64,000 nt of DNA from Methanosarcina baikalica. GTDB lineage: Archaea > Halobacteriota > Methanosarcinia > Methanosarcinales > Methanosarcinaceae. The notes under the pieces were generated by a model. That model searched no databases and was not told where the DNA came from. It was given only the letters and a program-made list of their open reading frames with translations. The DNA lies in assembly GCF_031461075.1 (NCBI RefSeq), contig NZ_JAVKPK010000001.1, positions 94,031 through 158,030 of the forward strand, read 5' to 3'. Below, piece by piece: positions 1-9,037 of the stretch (the stretch's first letter is position 1; the number at the start of each line of letters is the position of its first letter). The position numbers and the translations under genes were made by a program.

Positions 1-1335
1 ACAAGCCTCTCCGCGGGTTCAAGAGTAGCTACGGAATATCTGGGAGCTGCAGGCCTTTTGCCCTATCTCGAAGCCCTGGGTTTCTATCAGGTTGGCTATG
101 GCTGTACGACCTGTATAGGGAATAGCGGGCCTCTACCTGAATATGTTGCAAAGGAAATTAAAGAAAAAGACCTTACTGTTGCAGCCGTACTAAGCGGAAA
201 TCGAAATTTCGAAGGAAGGATCAATCCGCTTGTCAGGGCAAACTATCTCGCTTCTCCCCCCCTTGTTGTCGCCTATGCGATCGCAGGTACTGTGAATATA
301 AATTTTGAAACTGATCCCCTTGCTTATGACCCCAACGGGCGCCCTGTTTACCTTAAGGATATCTGGCCTGCGGAAGAGGAGATAAAGGAAGCTGAAAAGA
401 GCAGTATTAGGCCCTCAATGTTCGAAAAAGAGTATTCCGGTGCTCTGGAGGGCCCCAAACTCTGGAAAGAACTGGAAGTCCCAGCAGGTACCCTTTATGA
501 TTGGAATCCGATGTCCACCTACATTCAGGAACCCCCTTATTTCGTGGATTTTCCGCTTTTTCCACCTTCACCGGAGAGCGTAAGGGATGCAAGAGTCCTG
601 GCCCTTTTCGGAGACAGCATTACCACGGATCATATATCTCCTGCAGGTGATATCCCATCAGATAGTCCTGCAGGCAGATACCTGATATCCTGGGGTGTGG
701 ATTCTGAAGATTTCAATTCCTATGGTTCCCGCAGAGGTAACCACGAGGTAATGATGCGTGGAACTTTTGGAAATATCCGGCTCAGGAACAGGCTTGTAGC
801 CAGAGAAGGGGGCTGGACCGTATACCATCTCAAGAAAGAAGACTTTCCAGCGGAAGAATCCTGTGGAGGAATTTCGATCTATGATGCAGCTATGCTTTAT
901 GCCGAAAATAATATCCCGCTGATAGTTATCGCTGGAAAGGAATACGGGACAGGCAGTTCGAGGGACTGGGCAGCTAAAGGTACATTCCTTCTAGGAGTAA
1001 AGGCAGTCATTGCCGAGTCTTTCGAACGTATCCACAGAAGCAACCTCGTTGGCATGGGAGTTCTTCCACTGCAGTTTAAGGAAGGAGATAATGCGGATAC
1101 TCTCGGTCTTTCAGGAAAGGAAAGCTATGATATTCTGGGCATTGAACACATGGAACCCCACGAAGAGCTTATAGTAAGGACAAAGGACGAAAATGGGGAA
1201 AAAATGCAATTCCAGGTAATATTGAGACTTGATTCGGCTGTGGAAATAGAGTATTACTTGAATGGTGGAATTCTGCATAAGTTCCTGCGGGATTCGGTGA
1301 AGAAAAAAGAACAGGTTATCAATACAAGAATGTAA
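1..1335 (+). CDS. acnA: Aconitate hydratase, 3' part (5' end outside window)
   Basis: The reading frame is open from the first base, so this is the C-terminal ~444 residues of a longer protein; an internal TTG at 58 is not a real start. Aconitase interconverts citrate and isocitrate using a [4Fe-4S] cluster. Visible family motifs are TTCIGNSGPL (a cluster cysteine), FGDSITTDHISPAG at the start of the swivel domain, EYGTGSSRDWAAKG, and the end motif ESFERIHRSNLVGMGVLPLQF, all typical of the AcnA/IRP type. Citrate synthase follows about 390 bp downstream on the same strand, so the two enzymes form the oxidative branch towards 2-oxoglutarate that Methanosarcina uses for glutamate synthesis (family knowledge). 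The remaining cluster cysteine(s) upstream cannot be checked here. Confidence 0.95.
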   Translation, partial: TSLSAGSRVATEYLGAAGLLPYLEALGFYQVGYGCTTCIGNSGPLPEYVAKEIKEKDLTVAAVLSGNRNFEGRINPLVRANYLASPPLVVAYAIAGTVNINFETDPLAYDPNGRPVYLKDIWPAEEEIKEAEKSSIRPSMFEKEYSGALEGPKLWKELEVPAGTLYDWNPMSTYIQEPPYFVDFPLFPPSPESVRDARVLALFGDSITTDHISPAGDIPSDSPAGRYLISWGVDSEDFNSYGSRRGNHEVMMRGTFGNIRLRNRLVAREGGWTVYHLKKEDFPAEESCGGISIYDAAMLYAENNIPLIVIAGKEYGTGSSRDWAAKGTFLLGVKAVIAESFERIHRSNLVGMGVLPLQFKEGDNADTLGLSGKESYDILGIEHMEPHEELIVRTKDENGEKMQFQVILRLDSAVEIEYYLNGGILHKFLRDSVKKKEQVINTRM

Positions 1336-1352
1336 TAAAAAAGCCTTTTTGA

Positions 1353-1399
1353 AAAGGTTCCGCAAGCTTTACATAAAGTTTCCTATTTTTGGAACCTTT
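1353..1399 (+). terminator. Hairpin after aconitase gene
   Basis: A 9-bp perfect inverted repeat (1353-1361 AAAGGTTCC and 1391-1399) starts 18 bp after the aconitase stop and is followed by T/C-rich sequence. It could be a transcription terminator or a 3' mRNA structure. The rest of the 392-bp spacer up to 1727 holds an AT-rich TATA-like stretch at about 1480-1495 (ATTATATATAATATAA), a plausible promoter for citrate synthase with a leader of roughly 220 nt, and no gene. Confidence 0.4.
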
Positions 1400-1727
1400 C
1401 CTTTTACCCTATGCGGAAAAAGGGTTACTTTAATTACTTCAGGTATTTCGAGAAACACTAAATTCTGAAAATAGTATAGATTATATATAATATAACTAAA
1501 AGTTTTAAAGCCGTGGCATCCCTTAATTTGAAAAATAATTATAGAGATCTTGCGATACAATTTCAACAAATTTAATATACTTATTCAACGATAATAGGAA
1601 TGAATTGTCACCCTATTTTTGGGTCTAATAAGACCCTTCGTGTTAAATCTTTCACGTATAATCAGAGGATCCCCCAAATTTCAAAGTTTTTTGAAAGTCC
1701 TCTAGGCATAACTCTGTGAGGTAGAAA

Positions 1728-2795
1728 ATGAGTAAAAATATATGTTTCATAGACGGGTTGGAGGGCATTCTAAAGTACAGGGAAATAGATATCAACCAGC
1801 TGGTTGAGCTTCCCTATGATGCAGTTTCCTATCTGCTGATCCTGGGAGAACTCCCTGTAGACCAGGAGCTTGCCGAATATTCATCCCGCCTGCATGGGGA
1901 GCGTGAAATCAACAGGGAGGTAATGGACATTATCCGCATGTGCAAATTAAATATTGATTCTATGGAAGCGCTGCGTACAATTGTTTCTTTCATATCACAA
2001 TTCGACCCGGACATTAACGACAGCTCTCCAGAAGGAAATCTTAGAAAAGCCATACGGTTAATTGCCAAGATCCCAACCATCGTTGCTGTGTATTACAGAA
2101 TGGCAAATGGAAAAGAACCTTTACCCCCTGATAGATCCCTCTCCCACGGAGCTAACTTCCTGTACATGATAAGAGGAAGCAAACCAAGTCAACTGGAGGC
2201 TGAAGTCATGGAAAAAGACTTTATCCTCAGTGCCGAACATGAGCTAAACGCTTCCACTTTTTCTTCAAGAGTTACCGCTTCCACCCTTTCAGACCTGTAC
2301 TCAGCTGTTGTATCCGGGCTCTGCACCCTTAAAGGCCCCCTGCATGGAGGAGCAAGATCAGAAGTCATGAACATGATCGAAGAAATTGCCTGTCCGGAAA
2401 ATGCAGAGGAATTTATCCTTGAAAAGATCGCAAAGAAAGAAAAGATCATGGGCTTCGGGCACCGAGTATACAAGACTTATGACCCAAGGGGCATGATATT
2501 CAAGCAGCTTTCCAGGCAACTCGCAGAAGCAAAAGGGGACATGCACTGGTACGAAATAGCCGAAGCAATCGAAAACACTGTTATCCGTGAACTTGTAGAG
2601 AAAAAAGGAAAACCAATTTATCCGAACGTAGATTTCTATTCGGGAGTTATTTACAAGTATATGGATATCCCTCCCCAACTTGCAACATCCATCTTTGCAA
2701 TCGGCAGGGTCTCAGGCTGGATAGCTCACTGCTTTGACCAGTATGAGAAGAAAAAGATCATAAGGCCCCGGGCTTTCATGCTTGATGAATGTTAA
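1728..2795 (+). CDS. gltA: Citrate synthase
   Basis: A 355-residue citrate synthase that condenses oxaloacetate and acetyl-CoA to citrate. The catalytic signature is complete: GPLHGGA (His206), GFGHRVYKTYDPR (His245) and PNVDFYSG (Asp302), which places it in the Si-type GltA/CitZ family rather than the unrelated Re-citrate synthase. The length is slightly short of bacterial GltA (~370-430) but normal for small archaeal forms. The ATG at 1728 is preceded by GAGGT at a good distance. It lies downstream of aconitase in the same direction, consistent with biosynthetic 2-oxoglutarate supply in a methanogen that runs only part of the TCA cycle. Confidence 0.93.
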   Translation: MSKNICFIDGLEGILKYREIDINQLVELPYDAVSYLLILGELPVDQELAEYSSRLHGEREINREVMDIIRMCKLNIDSMEALRTIVSFISQFDPDINDSSPEGNLRKAIRLIAKIPTIVAVYYRMANGKEPLPPDRSLSHGANFLYMIRGSKPSQLEAEVMEKDFILSAEHELNASTFSSRVTASTLSDLYSAVVSGLCTLKGPLHGGARSEVMNMIEEIACPENAEEFILEKIAKKEKIMGFGHRVYKTYDPRGMIFKQLSRQLAEAKGDMHWYEIAEAIENTVIRELVEKKGKPIYPNVDFYSGVIYKYMDIPPQLATSIFAIGRVSGWIAHCFDQYEKKKIIRPRAFMLDEC

Positions 2796-2958
2796 GATGA
2801 CAGGGGTTGTAGGCGTAACAGCCCTGTTTCGTCCTATTTTGTTTGCTCGGTCCTGTTTTGTTTGCTCGCGGATAAAATTAGTGAGTCCGGTAGTTATTAA
2901 CGTTCGGCAATCGGATAATCTTTTTATCATCTGACAGCTTTTTGATACTCAGATACCC

Positions 2959-4227
2959 ATGAGTTTCAGAGATTTTATCGACCAGTTGAAAGAAAACGGA
3001 AAACTGGTAGAAATTCCACAACCCGTTTCTCCAATATTCGAAGCTTCAAGAATTGCGAAAACCACAAAAACTCCGGTTCTCTTCCATGATATATCAGGTT
3101 CAAAGGTTATTATGAACCTTCTTGGGTCAAGGGAGGAACTGGCTTCCATGCTCGGAGTTCCTAAAGAAGAAATTATAAAGAAGCTTTCGGAGGTTTCTCC
3201 TGAAGGTGAAGTGAGACTCGTGACAGAGTCTCCAACTCTGGAAGTCGTGGAAGACCAGGTTGACCTGACAAAACTTCCTATTCTTACCCATTTTGAAAAA
3301 GACGGAGCACCTTATATAACTGCAGGGATTGTGGTTTCCGAATATGGGGGAATAATTAACGCTTCTATTCACCGCCTTATGCTTGCAGGAAAAGATAAAC
3401 TCGCAGCTCGACTGGTTCCTCCAAGGCATACCTATCTCCTGCACAAAAAAGCCGCCGAAAAAGGCGAATCTCTACCTGTTGCAATTGTGCTTGGCTGCGA
3501 TCCGACAATTATTTACGCGACTTCGACAAGGGTGCCTGCAGGAAAAGAATTCGAATATGCAGCTGCCCTGCGAGGAGCCCCTGTGGAGCTTTTTGAATGT
3601 GCAAATGGAGTGAAGGTTCCTCATGCCGAGATTGTGCTTGAAGGTTATGTCGATCCAGTGGAAAAGATTGATGAAGGGCCTTTTGTGGACATTACCGGAA
3701 CTTACGATGTGGTAAGAAAAGAACCTGTTATCCATATCACTCGAATTATCCACAGAAAAGACCCGATCTATCACGGGATCCTGCCGGCTGGCCCAGAGCA
3801 TCTTCTGATGATGGGTGTACCTTATGAGCCCAGGATTTACAGGGCTGTCGGGGAAGTTACTACTGTCAAAAATGTGGTATTGACAGAAGGGGGATGCTGT
3901 TATCTTCATGCAGTTGTTCAGATCGAGAAACAGACCGAAGGAGACGGGAAAAACGCTATTATGGCAGCCTTTGCAGCTCACACAAGCCTCAAGCATGTGG
4001 TTGTTGTGGACGAAGATATAAATATTTTTGACCCTAATGATGTTGAGTTTGCAATTGCCACCAGGGTAAAAGGGGATATGGATATTCTTGTTATCTCTAA
4101 TGTTCGCGGCAGTTCCTTAGACCCAAGAGGGGCTCCTGACGGAACTACCACAAAAGTGGGGATTGATGCTACAAAAATTCTTGTAGAGAAAGAAAACTTC
4201 GAAAGGGCAGTGATCCCGGAAGAATAA
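2959..4227 (+). CDS. UbiD-family decarboxylase, probable anhydromevalonate phosphate decarboxylase
   Basis: A 422-residue UbiD-type decarboxylase, expected to use prenylated FMN made by a UbiX protein that is not in this window. UbiD hallmarks are GGIINASIHRLM and KLAARLVPPRH (residues 130-156), VAIVLGCDPT (174-183) and VPHAEIVLEGYVDP (220-233), the segment carrying conserved acidic active-site residues. The immediate downstream genes encode both subunits of aconitase X. In the archaeal mevalonate pathway, AcnX dehydrates phosphomevalonate to trans-anhydromevalonate 5-phosphate and a UbiD homologue decarboxylates it to isopentenyl phosphate. The context makes this role much more likely than ubiquinone or menaquinone synthesis. 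The assignment rests on gene order plus family knowledge; the reaction itself cannot be read from sequence. Confidence 0.85.
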   Translation: MSFRDFIDQLKENGKLVEIPQPVSPIFEASRIAKTTKTPVLFHDISGSKVIMNLLGSREELASMLGVPKEEIIKKLSEVSPEGEVRLVTESPTLEVVEDQVDLTKLPILTHFEKDGAPYITAGIVVSEYGGIINASIHRLMLAGKDKLAARLVPPRHTYLLHKKAAEKGESLPVAIVLGCDPTIIYATSTRVPAGKEFEYAAALRGAPVELFECANGVKVPHAEIVLEGYVDPVEKIDEGPFVDITGTYDVVRKEPVIHITRIIHRKDPIYHGILPAGPEHLLMMGVPYEPRIYRAVGEVTTVKNVVLTEGGCCYLHAVVQIEKQTEGDGKNAIMAAFAAHTSLKHVVVVDEDINIFDPNDVEFAIATRVKGDMDILVISNVRGSSLDPRGAPDGTTTKVGIDATKILVEKENFERAVIPEE

Positions 4228-4321
4228 ATAAAGGCAGCTTGTCTGAACCCCTTTAATAGAAGGCATGCAGGCGCGACATAATAATTTTTTCAAGCATCTG
4301 GCAATCACAGAGTGAATTTCC

Positions 4322-5527
4322 ATGTACCTTACAAAAGAAGAAGAGCGGATCCTGAATGGAGAAGCCGGGGAGACTCTACGGCAGGCTATTGAGATCCTAG
4401 TGGCCCTTGGAGACATTTACGGTGCAGATGGGCTTATCCCCATCAAAAGCGCCCAAATAGCAGGTGTCTCTTACAAAACTATAGGCGATGCGGGCCTTGA
4501 ATGGATCTCAGACCTGCAGGGCAGGGTCAAGGTTCCTGCAATTCTGAACCCTGCGGGCATGGACCTGGAAGACTGGGAAAGGCTCAGGATCTCGCCCGAT
4601 TTTGCAGAAAAACAAAAGCTAATCATTCAGGCATATGAAAAGCTGGGGATTCGCTGTGAATGCACATGCACACCCTATACACTTGTGGGTTTTGATGTCA
4701 GTTACGGGGATCACCTGGCATGGAGCGAATCATCAGCCGTCTCCTATGCAAACTCCGTGATTGGAGCCAGGACAAACCGGGAAGGCGGCCCATCTGCCCT
4801 CTCTGCGGCACTCCTCGGGAAAACTGCAAACTATGGGTTCCATCTGGACGAAAACCGTGTGCCTAAGATCTCAATTGATGTGGGATTCTCATTGAATAGA
4901 TCGGATTACGGCGCACTTGGTTATGTGGTTGGCAAACTTGTAGGGAGCAGAGTGCCTTTATTTCATTTAAGGAATATTCCAGATGCAGATGAATTAAAAT
5001 CTCTCGGAGCCGCAATGGCAGCTTCAGGGGCAGTTGCCCTTTACCATGTGAACGGTGCCACGCCTGAAGCTTGCAGGCTGGATTTTGAAGAACCGGCAGA
5101 GAAAATTACTATTGAGAGAAATCAGCTTGACGATATTTATGAGAGCCGGAGAAAAGCCTGCAGAGAACCCGAATTGATAACTCTAGGATGCCCTCACTGC
5201 TCTGCCGCCGAGCTTGAACAGGCAGCTGAACTCCTTAAAGAAAAAAAAGTTTCGAAAGAGTTATGGATTTTTACCTCAAGGGAACTTGCTAAACGTTATC
5301 CTGAGCAGGTTCGGACTATTGAAAAAAGCGGAGCTAAGGTTATCTGTGATACCTGCATGGTAGTTTCTCCGGCTACTAACAATTATTCTTGCGTCATGGT
5401 AAACTCAGGAAAAGCGCTTGCTTACGTTCCAGGGATGTGCAGGGCTGAAGCCGTATACGGAAGTATGGAGGCCTGCATCGAGGAGGCAGTCGGCAGGACA
5501 GAAAAAAAGGCAGGTGGTTCGTATTAA
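4322..5527 (+). CDS. Aconitase X catalytic (large) subunit, phosphomevalonate dehydratase
   Basis: A 401-residue AcnX large-subunit protein (former DUF521). Conserved cysteines suited to an Fe-S cluster are in RCECTCTPYTL (Cys112/114/116), LGCPHCS (290/293) and VICDTCMVVSP (342/345). SESSAVSYANSVIGARTNREGGPSAL (about 135-160) is a characteristic aconitase-type substrate region. With the small subunit encoded immediately after it, it should form phosphomevalonate dehydratase, the first enzyme of the archaeal-specific part of the mevalonate pathway. The alternative AcnX activity, cis-3-hydroxy-L-proline dehydratase, is known mainly in bacteria and is less likely beside a UbiD gene. The 3' end overlaps the next gene by 14 bp, indicating translational coupling. 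Confidence 0.87.
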   Translation: MYLTKEEERILNGEAGETLRQAIEILVALGDIYGADGLIPIKSAQIAGVSYKTIGDAGLEWISDLQGRVKVPAILNPAGMDLEDWERLRISPDFAEKQKLIIQAYEKLGIRCECTCTPYTLVGFDVSYGDHLAWSESSAVSYANSVIGARTNREGGPSALSAALLGKTANYGFHLDENRVPKISIDVGFSLNRSDYGALGYVVGKLVGSRVPLFHLRNIPDADELKSLGAAMAASGAVALYHVNGATPEACRLDFEEPAEKITIERNQLDDIYESRRKACREPELITLGCPHCSAAELEQAAELLKEKKVSKELWIFTSRELAKRYPEQVRTIEKSGAKVICDTCMVVSPATNNYSCVMVNSGKALAYVPGMCRAEAVYGSMEACIEEAVGRTEKKAGGSY

Positions 5528-5948
5528 ACTGAAAGGCAGGACCATTTCCAGAGGGTGTGCAAAAGGGGAAGTACTGCTTTCCAGAGACCCCATTTCTTTC
5601 CTTGGCAGTGTAGACCCGAAAACCGGGATTATAATTGAAGAAAATCATGTTCTTATGGGAAAATCGATAAAAGGTAAAGTTCTTGTTTTTCCCCACGGAA
5701 AGGGCTCTACAGTTGGCTCGTATGTTCTGTATCAGCTGAAAAAAAACGGAGCTGCCCCTGCAGCGATCATAAACCTGGAAACAGAACCTATAGTGGCAGT
5801 CGGAGCCATTATTTCCGAAATCCCACTCGTCGATATGCTTGAAAAGAACCCTTACGAAGTATTAAATAACGGAGACCTGGTTCTGGTGAATGGAAGCAAA
5901 GGATATATTGAACTTATCAAACATGAAACCAGTGAAACTGAAAAATAA
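5514..5948 (+). CDS. Aconitase X swivel (small) subunit
   Basis: A protein of about 144 residues with the AcnX swivel domain (former DUF126). The characteristic FPHGKGSTVGSYVLYQL motif is at residues 59-75 and supplies the active-site serine region. I chose the GTG at 5514: the family normally begins a few residues before KLKGRTISRG, whereas the frame is also open upstream inside the large-subunit gene, which would add ~32 unrelated residues. With this start it overlaps the large subunit by 14 bp, as expected for a coupled two-subunit enzyme. Together with 4322-5527 and the UbiD gene it completes the route from phosphomevalonate to isopentenyl phosphate. Confidence 0.85.
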   Translation: MVRIKLKGRTISRGCAKGEVLLSRDPISFLGSVDPKTGIIIEENHVLMGKSIKGKVLVFPHGKGSTVGSYVLYQLKKNGAAPAAIINLETEPIVAVGAIISEIPLVDMLEKNPYEVLNNGDLVLVNGSKGYIELIKHETSETEK

Positions 5949-5990
5949 TCAGCAAAACGGAAAACAACAAATGAAGTTTTAAAACCTGAA

Positions 5991-7154
5991 ATGGATAAAC
6001 CTGAAAATGAAATTTTAAACTGTAAAGACGGGAAACCCAAAATGAACCGAGAAAACCATACGAAAAACCACGAAAAACTCAATGCCGAAGAGATGGTTTC
6101 GCGCTTATACCCTTTCATAGTCAGGGTATTTGATGTGTATGAGGTCCAGAATTCCGGGGAAGCCCTTTATTTCTATGGAACTCCGAAAACCGATGCTGAG
6201 AACGTCAGGGGAGAACTCTGGGAACCTTTGCAGCAGTTTGGATTCGGATGTACCCTAAAGTACGAGCTTGGGGAACATATACTGCTGATTTATCCTGAAA
6301 AGAAAGCAAAGGGAAAGACGTGGATAAACCTTGTCCTTTTCATAGCGACCTTTTTTACAACCATGATTTGCGGAGCCTGGATGTTCGGAGTGGACATCGA
6401 AAACGCACCTCTGCAGCTTTTCCGGGGTTTACCTTTTACCCTTGCGATAATGGCAGTTCTAGGTTCTCATGAAATGGCTCATTATGCAATGGCCAGGTAT
6501 CATGGGATGAAGGTATCGCTTCCCTATTTTATCCCTTTCCCCACTTTTATCGGCACTATGGGAGCAGTAATTCGCTACAACGGGCCTGTACCCAGCCGAA
6601 AAGCCCTTTTTGATGTGGGAATTGCAGGACCACTGGTAGGATTGATAATGTCAATTGCAGTTACTTTCATCGGGCTTAGCCTTGAAGTACCTGCAGCAAA
6701 ATCTTTGCCGAATTCTCTGATGTTTGATCTCGGCCTGCCTCCTTTGTTTGTATTTATCCAGAACCTTGTCGGTGCCACAGGGAGCAACCTGCATCCTGTA
6801 GCTTTTGCAGGCTGGGTAGGAATGTTCGTGACCTTGCTCAATCTTCTTCCTGCAGGGCAACTTGACGGGGGACATATCCTCAGAGCGATGCTTGGCAAAA
6901 AAGCTGATCTAATTTCTTTCCTGATGCCGCGTATACTGTTTGTGATAGGGCTTTATGTAATTTACTGGCTGAAGGAAGATGGAGTTATATGGATTTTCTG
7001 GGCTCTTCTACTCTGGATTTTCGCAGCAGCCGGGCATCCGTCTCCCTTGCATGACAAGGTCAAACTGGACAAAAAACGCATCCTTTTGGGAATTATTACT
7101 TTTATCCTGGGCCTTCTCTGCTTTACTCTAATCCCGTTTAACCCTATTTCCTGA
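5991..7154 (+). CDS. Site-2 protease family intramembrane metalloprotease (M50)
   Basis: A 387-residue multi-pass membrane protein with the zinc site of site-2 proteases: HEMAH at residues 160-164 and NLLPAGQLDGG at 284-294, which supplies the third ligand. The soluble N-terminal ~110 residues are charged and are followed by about six hydrophobic segments. The first ~20 codons are weakly hydrophilic, and a second ATG (residue 18) could be the true start. It lies 42 bp after the AcnX small subunit, so it may be co-transcribed, but nothing links it to isoprenoid synthesis. The substrate is unknown; family members cleave membrane-embedded signalling or anti-sigma-like proteins. Confidence 0.85.
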   Translation: MDKPENEILNCKDGKPKMNRENHTKNHEKLNAEEMVSRLYPFIVRVFDVYEVQNSGEALYFYGTPKTDAENVRGELWEPLQQFGFGCTLKYELGEHILLIYPEKKAKGKTWINLVLFIATFFTTMICGAWMFGVDIENAPLQLFRGLPFTLAIMAVLGSHEMAHYAMARYHGMKVSLPYFIPFPTFIGTMGAVIRYNGPVPSRKALFDVGIAGPLVGLIMSIAVTFIGLSLEVPAAKSLPNSLMFDLGLPPLFVFIQNLVGATGSNLHPVAFAGWVGMFVTLLNLLPAGQLDGGHILRAMLGKKADLISFLMPRILFVIGLYVIYWLKEDGVIWIFWALLLWIFAAAGHPSPLHDKVKLDKKRILLGIITFILGLLCFTLIPFNPIS

Positions 7155-7188
7155 AGAGAACCCGGGATTTCTAAAAAAGGAGAAAAAA

Positions 7189-8349
7189 ATGGACGTGCAC
7201 TTCCGCTATAGCAAGAAAAACTCTTACAGCTTTGCGGTCCTTTCCCCTTTACTACCGGACGCAGGGTTTGCAAACAAACCTCTAAACGGGGTCATGATTT
7301 ACAGTTTTACGACGCAGCAGGCAACAAAGATTTTCACGGAAGTGAAAAATGCAGATACGGACTCAATTTTCATTGCAGGAGGTCCTCATCCATCCGGGGT
7401 CCCGGAGGAGACACTTGAATATTTCGATTATGTCGTGCTCGGGGAAGGAGAAGAAACACTTCCGGAACTTGTGAAAATTATCCAGAAAGGGGGAAATCCG
7501 GAAAAGGTCAGGGGCATTGCGTACAGGGACTCAGGAACCGGGAAGGTTGTCATAACGCCAAAAAGACCATATGCAGACCTTGATATCTATCCATGTTTCG
7601 ACCCTGAAAAGCTCCGTGCTCCTATTGAAATTAGCAGGGGATGCCCCTGGGGATGCAGGTACTGCCAGACTCCCAGACTTTTCGGAAGAGAGGTCAGGCA
7701 CAGAAGCATAGATTCCATTCTGAAAAATGCAAGACATTATAATGACCTTCGCTTTATAGCCTCCAATGCCTTTGCCTACGGAAGTGACGGGATTCGGCCC
7801 AGATTTGACAAAGTGGAAAAATTGCTTTCTGCCCTTTATGAACTGCCCGATAAAAAAATATTTTTCGGGACGTTTCCTTCTGAAGTGCGCCCGGAATTCG
7901 TAACCGACGAGTCGGCCGAACTTGTGAGAAAATACTGCGCAAACGATAGTCTTAGCCTTGGAGCTCAGTCCGGGAGTGACCGAATTCTAAAGGAGATCCA
8001 GAGAGGGCATACTGTGGGAGACAGCATTTCAGCAGTTGAGTGTTGCCTGGAGCATGAAATTGTTCCCGCGGTTGATTTCATCTTCGGCCTTCCCACAGAA
8101 ACCGAGGAGGACCAGGAAAAAAGCCTTGACCTTGTTCGCTGGATCTGCAGAAAAGGAGGTACGGTAAGGGCTCATTACCTAACTCCCCTGCCAGGAACTC
8201 CCTATGCATCTGCCGTTCCGGCAAAAGTAAGTGATGGAGTAAGGCGAGAGCTCGGAAAACTTGCCTTTGGCGGGAAACTCACAGGCAACTGGGAAAAAAC
8301 GAAAAATCAGAAAAAAGAACATCTACGAGATAAATATCTAAAAGATTAG
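7189..8349 (+). CDS. B12-binding-domain radical SAM protein
   Basis: A 386-residue radical SAM enzyme. The SAM-cluster motif is GCPWGCRYCQTP (Cys152, Cys156, Cys159). The preceding ~130 residues resemble a cobalamin-binding Rossmann domain, with IAGGPHPSG and YVVLGEGEETLPEL typical of this arrangement. The overall pattern resembles a family found mainly in methanogens and relatives (MJ_1487-like). The ATG at 7189 follows a clear AAGGAG ribosome site. It lies 34 bp after the site-2 protease gene on the same strand. The reaction is unknown; related B12/radical SAM proteins are methyltransferases or anaerobic cyclases. Confidence 0.8.
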   Translation: MDVHFRYSKKNSYSFAVLSPLLPDAGFANKPLNGVMIYSFTTQQATKIFTEVKNADTDSIFIAGGPHPSGVPEETLEYFDYVVLGEGEETLPELVKIIQKGGNPEKVRGIAYRDSGTGKVVITPKRPYADLDIYPCFDPEKLRAPIEISRGCPWGCRYCQTPRLFGREVRHRSIDSILKNARHYNDLRFIASNAFAYGSDGIRPRFDKVEKLLSALYELPDKKIFFGTFPSEVRPEFVTDESAELVRKYCANDSLSLGAQSGSDRILKEIQRGHTVGDSISAVECCLEHEIVPAVDFIFGLPTETEEDQEKSLDLVRWICRKGGTVRAHYLTPLPGTPYASAVPAKVSDGVRRELGKLAFGGKLTGNWEKTKNQKKEHLRDKYLKD

Positions 8350-8354
8350 AGTGA

Positions 8355-8387
8355 AAAGCCGATATCCGAAATTTCAGTACCGGCTTT
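8355..8387 (+). terminator. Hairpin after radical SAM gene
   Basis: The inverted repeat AAAGCCG (8355-8361) / CGGCTTT (8381-8387) begins 5 bp after the stop codon of the radical SAM gene. The position fits a 3'-end structure; there is no strong T tract, so termination is only inferred. Confidence 0.4.
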
Positions 8388-9037
8388 GAAACCAAACACC
8401 ACAGTTCCTTATTTCGGAGATCGGTTAGAGAGAATTCCGAACACTGCGGTTGTTTTCGACCGAATTCCCATTTTTAATTAATTTTTGGTCTTATGTTTTC
8501 TGTTGATCTTGTACTACCGGCTGTTCTTTTGAGTAAATAATGTTTTAGAACCTTCTGCTACTGTTTTTGATCAGAGGACACATATTTTTCAGCTCAAGAG
8601 GCTCTCACAATGACATATGTTTTGTAGGAGGATAGTTTGTCTTTAGTCCCATAAATCATAAAGAGTTTAATCTATTTATAATTTATTGTTACTTATCTAA
8701 AAATAGCGCATACTAACATGATACAAAATATACATTTGTAGAAGAAAAGTTGGTACTAATTCCCAGAGTAAGGCATTTTACTCAAAAAATAAAATAAAAG
8801 TACTCAAAAATTTCCATAATCATAAAACATGAATGGGGTTGTCCGTGCTTGCTGTAGTTGTAAATACAAAATAGATTAGAATCACCGATAGCACGGAACA
8901 TATAGGAGAAAGGAAAGACGACACAGCTTTTTCCGTGCTATCGGAGTTTTTTCGTGATTATAGGTGTAAGTGAGCGAGTTAAATGCAAATGTATAGTATG
9001 AAAACTGAATTTACAGTCAGTATATAGATATTATTCA
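8388..9037. other. Long spacer without a recognisable gene
   Basis: About 650 bp between the convergent radical SAM and phosphohexomutase genes. I see no convincing coding frame on either strand. It is AT-rich, with one strong inverted repeat near the right end (listed separately). Being between convergent genes it should hold the 3' ends of both transcripts. Confidence 0.5.
8885..8944. repeat. 14-bp perfect inverted repeat, 32-nt loop
   Basis: CCGATAGCACGGAA at 8885-8898 is matched exactly by its reverse complement at 8931-8944, followed on the plus strand by GTTTTTTCG. It sits about 95 bp beyond the stop of the minus-strand phosphohexomutase gene. It could be a terminator or the end-pair of a lost small element; I cannot decide. 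Confidence 0.6.
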
